Shown: one piece after another, positions 22,289-33,814 of the stretch
Layout of the letters: each line of letters opens with the position of its first letter
How positions within the stretch are numbered: position 1 is the stretch's first letter
Source: Nicotiana tabacum
Lineage: Eukaryota > Streptophyta > Magnoliopsida > Solanales > Solanaceae
DNA length: 64,000 bases
Direction of reading: 5' to 3'
NCBI RefSeq assembly: GCF_000715075.1
Contig: NC_134082.1
Span: 142,650,948 to 142,714,947, forward strand
The notes under the pieces: model-generated
The model's database searches: none
Told to the model about the DNA's origin: nothing
What the model saw: the letters and a program-made list of their open reading frames with translations, nothing else
Made by a program: the position numbers and the translations under genes

Positions 22289-23291
22289 GTATATCAGGAG
22301 GCGCTCGTCGGGTTATGCTTTGGCGAGTAGCGGGGGTGAAGACAAGTATACCTTTAGTTCTTTTAAGGCCTCGATGCATTCTGAATTCCACTGGAGGCCA
22401 TAGTCCTTTTTAAGCACGTTGAAGAATTTGTGGCATCTGTTAGAGGATCATGAAATGAACCTTGACAGGGCAATTATATAGCCAGTTAGTTTTTGTACCT
22501 GTTTCTTGCTAGTCAATACTTTGGGTATTCCCTCGATGGATTTGATCTAGTCGGGGTTGACCTCAATGCCTCTTTGTGACACCAGAAAGCCGAGGAACTT
22601 GCTCGATGTTACATCGAAGGCACACTTTTTGGGGTTCAGCTTCATGCCATATCGCCTTAGTATATCGAAGGCTTCCTTCAGATGGTCGATGTGGTCTTCC
22701 TTCCTTTTTGATTTGACCAACATATCATTTATGTAAACTTCCATTATTTTTCCGAGTTGATCCTTGAACATCTTGGTAGCCAGCCTTTGATAAGCCGCCC
22801 CTACGTTCTTTCACCCGATTGGCGTGACTCTGTAGCAGTACGTGCCCTGATGGGTGATGAAAGTGGTCTTTTCTTGGTCCTCCTCCTCCATGAGGATTTG
22901 GTTGTAACTTGAGTAGGCGTCCAAGAAACTTAACAACTCATGCTCTGCCGTTGCATCGATGAGTTGATCGATGTGAGGCAGCGGAAAGGAGTTTTTCGGG
23001 CAAGCCTTATTTAGGTCTGTGAAATCCATGCACATCCGCTAGTTTCCATTTTTCATTTTTACCATGACCACGTTGGCGACCTATTGGGGGTATTTTGACT
23101 CTTGGATGGAGCCGTTAACGAGTAGTTTTTCCACCTCATCACGTACGGCCTCGTTGATTGTGGCATTAAATTTTCTTCTTATTTGTCGTACTGGCGGGTA
23201 GAGTGGATCGACGTTCAACTTGTGTGTGGTAATGTCTTTCGGGATACCTGGCATATCTGCATGGGAGAAAGCAAATAGATCGACATTGTCA
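22289..23291 (-). pseudogene. pol: Reverse transcriptase, element 2 pol
   Basis: Reverse-strand blocks in order: VRQIRRKFNATINEAV (about 23165-23220), MCMDFTDLNKACPKNSFPLP, LLSFLDAYSSYNQILMEEED (motif A), the FITHQGTYCYRV block, and the catalytic box near 22720-22735, which reads YINDM where active enzymes have YVDDM. One catalytic Asp is therefore replaced by Asn. KCAFDVTSSKFLGFLVS and thumb sequences follow. Several in-frame stops are present. Confidence 0.82.
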
Positions 23292-23639
23292 ATAAAAAAT
23301 TATGAAATTTACTTGGTTTTCAGAGTTTATGGCCGATGTAAGACTTTTTTTGTGGTCGCTATTGTCTAGTTGGATGGGGTCTAGGTATTCTACCGTTGAC
23401 CCTATAGATTCCACGACGTCGAGGTCCTTGATGCTGTCTCTTTGTTCAACTAGTTCGGGCCCCAACTTTCGGTAATTTCTATGCTTCCGAGCCTATTCCC
23501 TTTAACTGTTGAGTGATGTACAATCTTAGGCGATGCGGTAGCATTCTTGGGTGTGCGTTGTTCACCTCGGATGCTGAATATCCCCCACGGAGTAGGAAAC
23601 TTGATTACTTGATATAAGCTGAATGGGATGGCCCTCATG

Positions 23640-24181
23640 GCGTGTATTTAGGGTCGCCCTATAATGGCATTGTAAGCAGTGTCCTGGTTCATGACATGAA
23701 ATGTTGTTTCTAAGGTGACGCCTCAGGCCAGAACGGGCAGTGTTATCTCTCCTGAGGTTTGCTCGGCTGCATTGTTAAAACCTGTTAGCGTTATGAAGCG
23801 TGGTATTATCTTGTCCTTGAGTCTCATTTGTGCGAGAACTCGACGGTGAATAATACACATGCCGCTCCCATAGTCTACCATTATTCTTTTTACGTCAGTG
23901 TTTGAAATACATAGAGTAATGACAAGAGCACCAAAGTGAGGAAAGGTCAAACCGTGGGTATCTGACTGATCGAAGATGATACTATCTTCGAGGTCATCAT
24001 ACCGTTCATGGGTGATCGACCGCTTCAGTTTATGTGTGGTGGTGAACTTCACGTGATTGATTGCTGCTTCGTTGCCTCCGCCGATGATCATTTGGATGGT
24101 GTGTGCAGGGAAGGGTGGCTTTGGAGGGCCTTGGTGTTGTTCTTGTCCGTGGTCGAAGTTGGCTCTTCCTTGGTCATTCAT
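23640..24181 (-). pseudogene. Protease, element 2
   Basis: The reverse-strand ORF carries IIGGGNEAA, a hydrophobic block LVITLCISNTDVKRIMVDYG, and continues through MRLKDKIIPRFITLTGFNN to a GEITLPVLA block. Tat proteases usually have D-x-G-S in the active site; here the order is DYGSGM, so a DxGS core seems present but shifted in context. The frame is open from 24181 to 23723 and stops soon after. Confidence 0.65.
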
Positions 24182-25760
24182 CAGCTCCCTTATGTGTCAT
24201 TGGTGAAGCATGTTCACCATTTCTTGCCGTAGGCCTATGCAGTCTCCAGTCTTGTGACCCTGCTTCTGATGAAACTCAGAAAGGGCGTTCGACTTTCTGG
24301 TACTTGGGTCGAACTTCATCTTTTATGGCCACTTCACCTTCGGGCCGAGTTTCTCTAGTGCGTACACTATTTCTGAAGGAGAAACACAAAAATTGTGAGC
24401 AGATAAGAGTGGAGGCATACCTCTTTCATTTCACTGAGTCCCTGTATATGGCTTGGATGACCCTTGTGTATGGCAAGGAGGTGGTGGGATGGCTGTTCTG
24501 ACATATGGTTGGTACCTGTCACGGTTGAGGCGTGGACCTGAATGGTCTCTTTGGCTGTCATTATGGTGGTCTTTCCTCGACTCCATTTGTACTGACATTA
24601 GCTATTGGGTTGGACCGTTGAGGTCATCCTCGTCTGCTTTCACCCCGACACAATAGGCGTTGTGAATTTCTTCCCAAGTGGTGGGAAGGTATTTCATGAT
24701 TCTGTTTAACAACTTTTTGGTCGCCCTCGACCCATTCTTGTTCAACCAATTTTGGAAATCTGCCACCATCATCCCTTCTGATACGTTTGGCTAGCTCATT
24801 CTTACTCTATTGAACCGGGCGAGGAAGTCCCTGAGTCCCTCGCCAGGCGATGGTCTGATGGCCAATATGTCATTCACCCTAGCCTCTGCCTTCTTAGCCC
24901 CCGCGTGGGCAGTGACGAACTTGTCGGCCATTTCCTCGAACGTTGTTATTGAACGTGCTGGTAATTGTGAGTACCATGTTAAGGCTCTCCCTGTTAGGGT
25001 TTCGCCGAACTTCTTCAGCAACACTGATGGTACCTGCTCTTTTGAGAGGTCGTTGCCTTTTACTGCTGTGATGTAATGAATGATGTGATCTTCGGGGTTT
25101 GTTGTGCCGTCGTATATCTTCAAATATGGTGGCATTTTAAAGATCTTGAGTATGGAATATGGGGCTGCCTCCTCGCTGTATGGTTGTTTGACGAACCGGC
25201 CAACGTCCCGTTTTGGTAGCAGTTTCAGAGCGCCCGGTATCTTATCAACCCTTTCTCCCTCATTTGGTCGCGGAGCACTTTGTTCTCATTCTCCATTTCT
25301 TCCAATATTTTTGAATGGCTGCAAGTGCGTCATTACCTGCATCAACAACAATGTGAGTGTTACCTGTTGGGAGAGGAGCGGGAGCAGGTTGCTCATTGGC
25401 GGTTGCTGTGGTATCCGCTCGCTCGACACTTCTACACGCCCCTTGAACGAGTTTGTCGAGTATATTGTTTAGAGTACTTGTCAACCACGCCTCCAGTAGT
25501 TTTTCACTGCTGGTGGCGCTTCCTCAGTTATGGACGTGGAGGCTCCCCTTTCGCGTGAAACGATTACACTTCTATGAGGGAGAGGTGAGTCACTCCGCTT
25601 GGGTGTAGCGCTCGGCGTCACATTCTCATTATCTTCTCTGTCAACCTCGTCGATGGTATTCAAGAGGTTGGCAGTGACGTCCACTACTGCTCTCAGTCTT
25701 TCATCTCATTTTTCTGCTATTGTTAGTTTTTGCAAACGAGAAAAAGATGGCTGTTGTCAT
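24182..25760 (-). pseudogene. gag: Gag, element 2
   Basis: The capsid-like region is clear at 24791-25135 on the reverse strand (LKIYDGTTNPEDHIIHYITA, LTGRALTWYSQLPARSI, FEEMADKFVTAHAG), which is the Retrotrans_gag pattern. N-terminal fragments lie at 25260-25684. The C-terminal part (24182-24790) is poorly preserved, and I see no clear zinc knuckle. Stops and shifts separate the parts. Confidence 0.72.
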
Positions 25761-25800
25761 TTTTTTTTATCTAGAAGAAACTAAAATTTTAACTAGAAAC

Positions 25801-25818
25801 TCCCCATAGACGGCGCCA
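25801..25818 (-). other. Primer binding site of element 2
   Basis: On the reverse strand this reads TGGCGCCGTCTATGGGGA, three bases inside the 5' LTR. It is the usual Tat/Retand PBS type and differs from the Ogre-like PBS in this window. Confidence 0.8.
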
Positions 25819-25821
25819 AAT

Positions 25822-26455
25822 TGTTTTACCAAAAACTATTAAACCTTTTTTTAAAACGAATTAATAAGAAAATAGGGGTGAATCCTAGTTAAATATAATA
25901 ACTACTAGATCTGGAGACCTAATGCATTAACAATGTAGGATCATGTCCAATAATATTGAATGCCGATTAAGAGTGCTCAATGATTGTCAATGAATGCAAT
26001 AAAGAAAGCCTACAATGAATGTAGATAATGACAATAAATGTAATAAGAATGAACTTGTCACCCAAATGTTAGATGACTTGTATGATTTTCCTTTCTGACA
26101 ACAACATGGGGACAATATAAATGAAGGTGGACAGGAGATCATTGGATCTTGTGAGTAAAAGATATATGTTGAATAATGGAATCAGTTGACAAGACAAGCT
26201 TTGTATATTCTCTGTAGTCAACCTTTACAATGTGTTCTTTCCTAAGAAACTCTAAAAAGTACAATAGAAAGAATATCTAATGGAATATTCCTTCTTTCTA
26301 TTCTAAACTTATTCTACTGTTGCTTCCGTACATTTTTTTACTTGACCTCGGCACTAATCCTTGAGACGACTCCTCGCCATTGTGCCGTGCTCGGCTTAAT
26401 CCTCGACCACTTCCATTTGCAGTTATTAAGTCCAGTTCAAATTTTGACCAATACA
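25822..26455 (-). repeat. Element 2 5' LTR
   Basis: On the + strand it starts TGTTTTACC and ends CCAATACA (634 bp). It is followed by ATAGA, the expected target-site copy, whose partner is outside the window. Compared with the 3' LTR it lacks about 64 bp that include the TATA box. Confidence 0.85.
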
Positions 26456-27446
26456 ATAGAGATTAAAGACTCTTAACTCATCATGTTACTTCTCCAAACT
26501 AATCTCATTTATTAGCAACAAAAGCCAGATAAAAACCTGTTCTCAATGCATGTTTATTTATACCTACAAACGACAAGTATGGTGAGATCAGATAGACAGA
26601 TATGTTAATATTACATTGAGCAATCATAGTATCCCTTACTTGTTAAAAGCTGCCCATATTGAAATATCTCTACTGAAGTCTTCTGATATTGTTCTCTACG
26701 TCAGTTTGTCATTAATTGTACAATTACGGAATCCTTTTCTAGTAACATGAAGTATATATCTCTAATGGAGTAATTCGACGTCGTCTTTTTAGACGTCATT
26801 CGAAATAGCAAATTAAAGCTTAAGTAGGATGTAAATTGAGCTTCATCTATTAAGCCATTCATCTAAATATTGCCAAAAATCCCGCGTCCATTAACTTATC
26901 AACCAGAATCAAAATTGAAACTACTCTATTCGTTACCCACTTGTATCATGAAAAGTAGGTAATACTAATTATTTCCTTTTTTGCTTTGTGTAATATTTAT
27001 CTATTTGTTTGTTTACCATTAAAATAAATAACAATTAAATTTTTTATGCGATTTGAAGGATACGCGATTTAAATTTACACACATGATCTAAGAACAACAA
27101 GTAATTGAACTAAAGGAAAACAAGACGATCAAACTAAATGTAATGAAATAATTAAGTCCGACGTTAAGTTTGAGTGCTGGAAACCGATTCCGATCGAACC
27201 CTCGAGATGGATCTCGATTGCAAGTAAAGCAATGAACAGCTGAAGAACACTTGAACAATAGCTAAAAGATAAAGGCAAACTTTATTGCTTTGATATGTGT
27301 GCCATCAGTGACCCAAAAATAAAAAGGTTCTCCCATTTATATAGTAGAGGAGTTCAACACAAGCAAGTCTAAATAAGGTAAAAATTATTATTTTTCATTT
27401 TTTTCCCAGAAAACGCAATCCGTAGTTAATATTGGGCATGAACCGC
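26456..27446. other. Flanking DNA between elements 2 and 3
   Basis: About 1 kb of AT-rich sequence with no supported ORF. A short inverted arrangement of GACGTC words lies at about 26779-26801. The block 27170-27440 resembles LTR-type sequence (GATCGAACCCTCGAGATGG), but I found no partner in the window. Confidence 0.5.
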
Positions 27447-29926
27447 TGTTACGTCGCGAACCGGGGCCTGGACGTAACACGGCACTCGGTGCCTGATTAC
27501 ATGTGACCGAGCGAACCAACTAGCTGGCTGAATCAACATGTGATATCATAACATACTAAATGCGGAAGATAAACTAACACATGTTGATATACTGAAAGTC
27601 TGAATGATACAAATCAAAGTACGGAACTACAAATACAAGTCTGAAACATGTCTGTAGCTAACATTGCTTAACACAAAAAGCTTGTGACTCTGTCTAATTG
27701 ATACTCTAGTCTATGAAGCCTCTAATTTGTACTGAAAACACTGACTGTCCGAAAATGCTAAAGACTGTAGTAATGATAATGCCACGAAAGAACTGGGGAT
27801 CACCAAATAGCTGTTACGAGAATCCTAGCGCTCTAACTCATGAACATGTAAAATCATTACCTGCATCGTGAAATGCAGGCCTCGGGCAAAAGGGACGTCA
27901 GTACATTTGAATTGAACTGGTATGTAAAGCAACTGAAAGAAAGAATTATAAATGCTGAAACTAAAACTAAACTAATAACTGAGAAATGATTTAAAACTGA
28001 TACTGAAATGATAACTATTAAAACTGAAACTGAAATGATAACTGATAACTGATAACTGGCAACTAAAATGATAATTGATAATTGAACTGAACAAAGGAAG
28101 TAAGGATATGAATACTCCCTCTTCTGAATGATGAACAACCTGTTTATCTGAATAAGCTACAGCCTCGGGCCCAATATATATGTGCACAAGCTACGGTCTC
28201 AGGCCCAAGTATACGTATACATAACTACGGCCTCAGGCCCAAAAATGCATAAAGCATAAACTACGGCCTCAGGCCCAAACATGGATAAAGCATAACTACG
28301 GCCTCAGGCCCAAGTATGCATAAAACATATAAACTACGGCCTCATGCCCAAATACAAGTGTTCAACATTCAAGAATTTAAAATCAGAAACTGAGAATCAT
28401 ACTGCAATACATGAGAGTGAAATACTGAATCACATTGAGTTACATGATACTAGAATACTGGATCATACTGGGTTACATAATACTAGAATACTGAATGGGA
28501 CTAGACTGAGACATGTGTTCTTGAACTGATTATGAATACTAAAATTTCAACTGTATATGGCATACTAAGTAATCTATACTAAGACTCGGGGGCATCAAAC
28601 CCAAGTCTATATTGAATACGCACCGAGCTCACAACGTTCAGAATGAAAGTCATGAGCGAGTTATGAAGCTAGGGAATAGAAGTTCTACAACTATTCAAGG
28701 AACTAGGCTTAACTATATTTTTGAGGCAATTAGTAACGTCATAAAAGAAACGTAGTGTAGGGAGAATCATTAACATTCCCAAACATAGAGAGTTAGCCTC
28801 ACATACCTTAACTTCCCGCTCTTGAGTGTAATACAACATTCGCCAACCATTTCAACTTTACTCTATATCAATACAAGTCAAAGATATTCCATATTAGCAA
28901 TAATTCTCATGTTTTGGTCACCTAAGCATTTTATCAAACATTTGGTGACATAAAGATTCATAGTCCTTATCAATGGTGTCTCTACACCCAATAACCCATT
29001 CTCTTGCTCTTAGATAAATTCTAAAGTCTCAAATGATTATAATCAACATTATTCTTTATCACCCATTAAGTAAACAACACCCTTGACCAATAATCAACAA
29101 TCAACAACCCAAACCTATAATCGTTCATGCTTTTCTATCAAACCCATCAACTCATAGCTTATGGACTAGAGTCTATAATCATTAATCCAATGCTAGAATC
29201 AATTAAAGGGTGAAGACATTACTTTTTTGAAGTTCAATCTCTTTGAATTCGAGTTCTTGGCTTCCTTCTCCCAACAACGATATCCCAATCGAATATCTAA
29301 TGATATGGAGGGTTTACCCATGTTAATAAGATGTTGGAAAATTGAAATTAACTTAGAATCACCATTAGAACTTACCTTGGGTGGTGGAAGGACCCTTAAA
29401 GAGTTAGGTTTTTGAGAGTTCTCCTTCCTAGAGCAAGTTTTTATGTTTTGGGGCTGTGGGGGACGAAATATGGATTTAAAACGAACCCTCACGAGCGTGC
29501 CCGCGCACCTGGAGACCTACCCATGCTTCTGACCGCGCAAAACGGCAGTAACACTACCTTAAAATTAGCGCGGTCATGCTACCGGGCGCGTATATCGCAT
29601 ACTGTTCTGTAAAATGCATATAACTTTTTGCAAAGAGATCCGTTCGAGCTCCATAATATATCGTTGGAAAGTATTTCAAAGGTCTACAATTTTTGTGTTT
29701 TGAGTTTTCCTAAATTCCTTACAAATTTTCACTAAACTCTGCTGGAAGACAGACCTTTTACAAACTTAGTCGATTTTGTCAAATCTTTTGCACCTTACTT
29801 TCCATATTGATTTGAAACAACTATTTTCACCCCTAATCATCCTGATTGGGACTTAATATGTTCAAAATATAACCTTACTACTCCTTTAACTCATTCATAC
29901 CTAAGCCGAATTTACAGGGTGTTACA
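27447..29926 (-). repeat. Element 3 3' LTR (Del/Tekay-like, reverse strand)
   Basis: Begins TGTTACG and ends GGGTGTTACA. It aligns along its length with 33815-36266. The left flank ACCGC (27442-27446) and right flank TCCGC (36267-36271) make a 5 bp target duplication with one mismatch. It includes a tandem array at 28154-28352 and a GATAACTGATAACTG-type run at about 27960-28090. The small ORFs here are not supported. Confidence 0.88.
28154..28352. repeat. Tandem repeat in the element 3 LTR, ~35 bp unit
   Basis: Six units of AACTACGGCCTCAGGCCCAA plus a TATGCATAAAGCAT-type tail. The other LTR (34533-34700) has five more degenerate units, so copy number differs between the two LTRs. The core CCTCAGGCCC is close to a dyad. 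Confidence 0.85.
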
Positions 29927-29942
29927 TTATCTCACCCTTGAA
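29927..29942 (-). other. Polypurine tract of element 3
   Basis: On the reverse strand TTCAAGGGTGAGATAA abuts the LTR start TGTAACACCC, a typical Del/Tekay arrangement. Confidence 0.65.
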
Positions 29943-30369
29943 ATCATTCATCCTCGAATGATTGTCCTGACTGTAACTTCTGCTAACTCCGGACCTTAAA
30001 CGGGTATGGTGGAAACATGAAATTTCATTAACACTTGCATACTAAACCGAATGAATACATGATTACTGAACTGTTGAGATACTGAACTGAATGACTACTG
30101 CATTGACTGAATATTGGTCTGCCATGGATACGTGAATGCTGAACTAACATAGGTATATGAATATTGAACTGGCATGAATATTTGAAAATTGAACTAACGT
30201 CAATATCAGAGTACTAGGCTGGCATAAATATCTAAGTATTGGACTGACATGAGTAGTTGATTATTAAACTGACATGAGTATCTGAGTACTGAACTGACAT
30301 GAGTATCTGAGTACTGGAAACATGAATGTTATAACATGACACGTGAAGCGATGGCTGTGTAGCCACAAA
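29943..30369. repeat. Degenerate repeat block near the element 3 3' end
   Basis: Repeated words of the type GAACTGACATGAGTATCTGA at about 30100-30320, unit near 40 bp with variation. No gene is seen. A chromodomain would be expected near here in an intact chromovirus, and I cannot recognise one. Confidence 0.55.
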
Positions 30370-31580
30370 TTATGGTGGCAACTCCAACTCATAAGCTAAT
30401 TGACCGATCCTTCGCAAGATTCTATATGGCCCAATATAGCAGGGACTATGCTTCCCCTTCTTCCCAAATCTCATACCCCCTTTCATAGGTGAAACTTTTA
30501 GAAACACCCAATCATCAACTTGAAACTCTAGGTCTCTATGCCGCACATTCGAATAGGACTTTTGGCAGCTCAGAGTCGTCTTCAAACACACTTGAATCAA
30601 CTTAACTTTCTCTATAGTCCGATAGACCAAATTTGGTCCCAGCAATTCCCCTTTACCAACTTTGAACCAACCAATTGGCGATCTACACCTTCGCCCATAC
30701 AAAGTCTCTCACAGTGCTATCTTGATACTAGAATGGTAGGTGTTATTATTATCAAGGTCAATGAGAGGTATGTGATCATCTCAATTACTTTTAACATCAA
30801 GGACATATCATCAACTGTTTGAATAATGCGCTCTGCTTGGCCATCTTTCTAAGGACGAAAAACTTGTGGCTAATCATTTCTGAAAGAACTTCCAAAGTTT
30901 ATTTTTTAAACTGAGCACCACAGTCTGAAATGACGGACAATGGAGTCCCATGCAATCAGACGATTTCCTGAATGTACAACTTGATATAATCTTCTATTGA
31001 ATATGTAGTTTTTTACTGGCAAGAAGTGTGCTAACTTGGTAAGTCATTTTACAATCATCTAATCAAATCGTGCTTTTAAAATGAGCAAGATAATCATGTT
31101 ATAAATTTCATATTTACCATCTCCACTCAAAATATGTGTATTCTGTGATAAAACACTAGGTTTTCTGCTGCTCGACTTTTACTTGCTGACAATTCGGACA
31201 ATTGGCCACAAAGTCTGTGACGTTTTTTTTTCATGTCGTTCAACCAATTAATCTCCTTGGTCATGATGCATATTTGGGGAACCTGGATGGAAAGAATACC
31301 TGGTATTATGGGTTTCTAACATGATCTTCCCTCTTTAAGTCCATCTATGTCTGGAACACACAATCTGTCTTGGTACCTCAAAGTACCATAATCTCCTCCT
31401 TATTGAAAAGCCATCGTCTTGTACTTGTGAATCTACTCTTTCAACTGTAATACGTAGGGATCATCAAATCGTTTCTTCTTCACTTCGGCTACTAAGGAAG
31501 AACAAATTCTGTTCTAGACAATAATTCCACCATCTTCAGAATCTGAAAGCCAAACTCTTTGCTTGGCTAAGCGGTGAACT
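30370..31580 (-). pseudogene. pol: Integrase and linker, element 3 pol
   Basis: Reverse strand: 31330-31580 holds the linker before integrase (ADSxDGG-like and LRYQDRLCVPDI blocks), 31161-31216 the zinc-binding block DFVANCPNCQQVKVE, and 30370-30702 the C-terminal part with YGRRCRSPIGWF and VSPMKGGMRFGKKGKHSP. These are diagnostic for Del/Tekay chromoviruses. The catalytic core between them is scattered among stops. Confidence 0.78.
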
Positions 31581-33797
31581 TATTTCACCATAGTTCTCTT
31601 GTCTATCTCAATCATGAGCTACACTTCCCATACTTGATTATCATTCTAAGCACTTCCTGAAAACACTTATAGCATTGTTGCGATCTAAGTCTTTGACATG
31701 TACTCTAAATTTTAGAGTCTCGTGCAATGGCACTACCCTCATAACACATAAATAGGCATGGATTTATAGCCTTTATGTGACCCCTTTATCATCAATAACT
31801 AAGCTCGGTGATCATTCTAATCACTTTGTGCTTTTTACACATGCTAGACATATTCTTTGTGGTAACTATACAGTTTTCCCTCATTACCGAACTGGTTTTC
31901 TTTTTCATATCTCATGCTGATTATTCGAGTTTCAAATCTCTAACTGGACTTACTAAAAGTTTTCACATCACCCCTTAGACCAAAGGTCTTATACTCGCGG
32001 ATCCTTCTCTTTTTTTTGGGATCCAAATAATTTTTCTTATTTTCTGCAATTCTTTGCACTCTACGTCAATGACGACTAATCTTCCAACTTACTTATGAGA
32101 AATCTTCCCTTTTTTTCTAGGAAAAAACTAAATTATTCACATAACGGAAAGCTAATGTATCCACAACTATCATACACCATCTTAATAATTTAACTCTATT
32201 CACACTGTCCATCCCCGAGAAACCACATTACGATAATTCCTAAAGGCTATTCTTCTATAGTTTGTGCTCTCGCTGCTAGTTGATTTTTTCCCCACTTCCA
32301 CTGTACTTCAGATTTAACTTAGACTCTTTGGGTTCTAAAATGCGTCCGGTATTTCAAATTGTCATCCACTCACTATAGTTAACCTGGCTAAGTGGATCAA
32401 ATTTTACTCCTACTAACTTTGCTGAAATTGCTAATTTGTTGTATCTGCTCAAAACTTACTCACTATCCTTTTACTAACACCTGCTAACATCATATTTTGT
32501 TATTCTGCTTTGTATCACTAAGGTGAAATAGAAGATTATTCCCAAAACCCCTCACTATCCGACCCTATTCTACGGTCGCATAGTCTCCTTTTTTTTTTCT
32601 AAACTATGTGCATAGATCACACTTAGGAAATCCATCCGTCTTAAACAAAATTAGAATATCTAACTCCAAACTTTCTATATAATACAAAATCCTATCATAC
32701 TATAAACATCCGCGGTAATCACTTAGTCACATAACCTAAGGGAGAACTGCCATATCTTTTTTCTTACATCAATAGCTGCTTCTTATAGTAGCTTACTAGC
32801 GTAGTACTTCTAGTTCTGATTTGAATAAATCTAAACAAGTTAAAATCATTCCCTGAAATTCAATATTGGCTGCTCTTGGTTCTCATTTCATACATCATAT
32901 CTTCTAGTCATTTGCATGAGTTGTATGAAATCACATCTTTGGTAATAACAAACGTTTCTGACTCCTAGGTATTTTGCCCTTAGGCTATTTTCTGTCCAAA
33001 ACTATAATGACCAATGTTAGGGTCTGACATCTCAACTATCATCATTCAACTTATGGCTCCATTTCCAAAAATTAAAAGAAATTGTTCTCTGAGGTAAAAC
33101 ACATACGATTACCATACACAAACTTATCCTTTAGAGTATACTATTATCTGATAAATCACTTACTGCACCATCCGGCGATTCTTGGGTCTTAATCCGGACC
33201 TAAAATATGCGAAGATTTAGCTATAACCACTCTTACTTACATTTTCTTTTAGCACCCATAGTCATCACTATATTACTCACCCGTCACCAGAATTTTGATA
33301 CACTGAAAATTGGATATTTGGTAAACATATAACTGAATACTGGCATACTGAATAACCATAAATTTTCTAACTGAAAGACTGTATAACTAGTAACTGAGGT
33401 AAACTAACAACCATAAGACATGATAACTGCTTTTGTACTTTCTGATAAGGTTATGCTCTAATCTGCACTACTATCCATTGCATCCCGCTTTTAACATCCT
33501 CTCAAGTCTCATATTTACCAACCTGTACTCCATAATTATACCCCAATGGGCAATTATCCTCTTTAGGACCTTAGGTTTCTCCTGCGCGTCGCTTGGACAT
33601 CCAATACGTTTGGAATTCGATAGGAAAAGAAGGTTAACTATTGCTCTAAGTTTAATGGCACGATCTAAAGTAGAAAGAGATGAGACAATCCTGGATGTCT
33701 TGGTAGTTAAACATTTATATGAGTGGCCAACACACACATATAAAGGAAACTCCACTGGACATGGCTTCAAACACTCCCTAGGACTCTTGAACCTAGT
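31581..33797. other. Element 3 internal region without recognisable gag, protease or RT
   Basis: About 2.2 kb between the integrase linker and the PBS. An intact element would carry gag, protease, RT and RNase H here, in roughly 4 kb. I recognise none on the reverse strand, so the segment is either very decayed or replaced. The ORFs at 33433-33804 (+) and 33471-33917 (-) overlap each other and have no visible family features. Confidence 0.55.
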
Positions 33798-33809
33798 GCT
33801 CTGATACCA
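33798..33809 (-). other. Primer binding site of element 3
   Basis: GCTCTGATACCA on the + strand is the complement of TGGTATCAGAGC, the initiator-Met tRNA PBS used by chromoviruses. It lies five bases inside the 5' LTR. Confidence 0.85.
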
Positions 33810-33814
33810 AGCTC

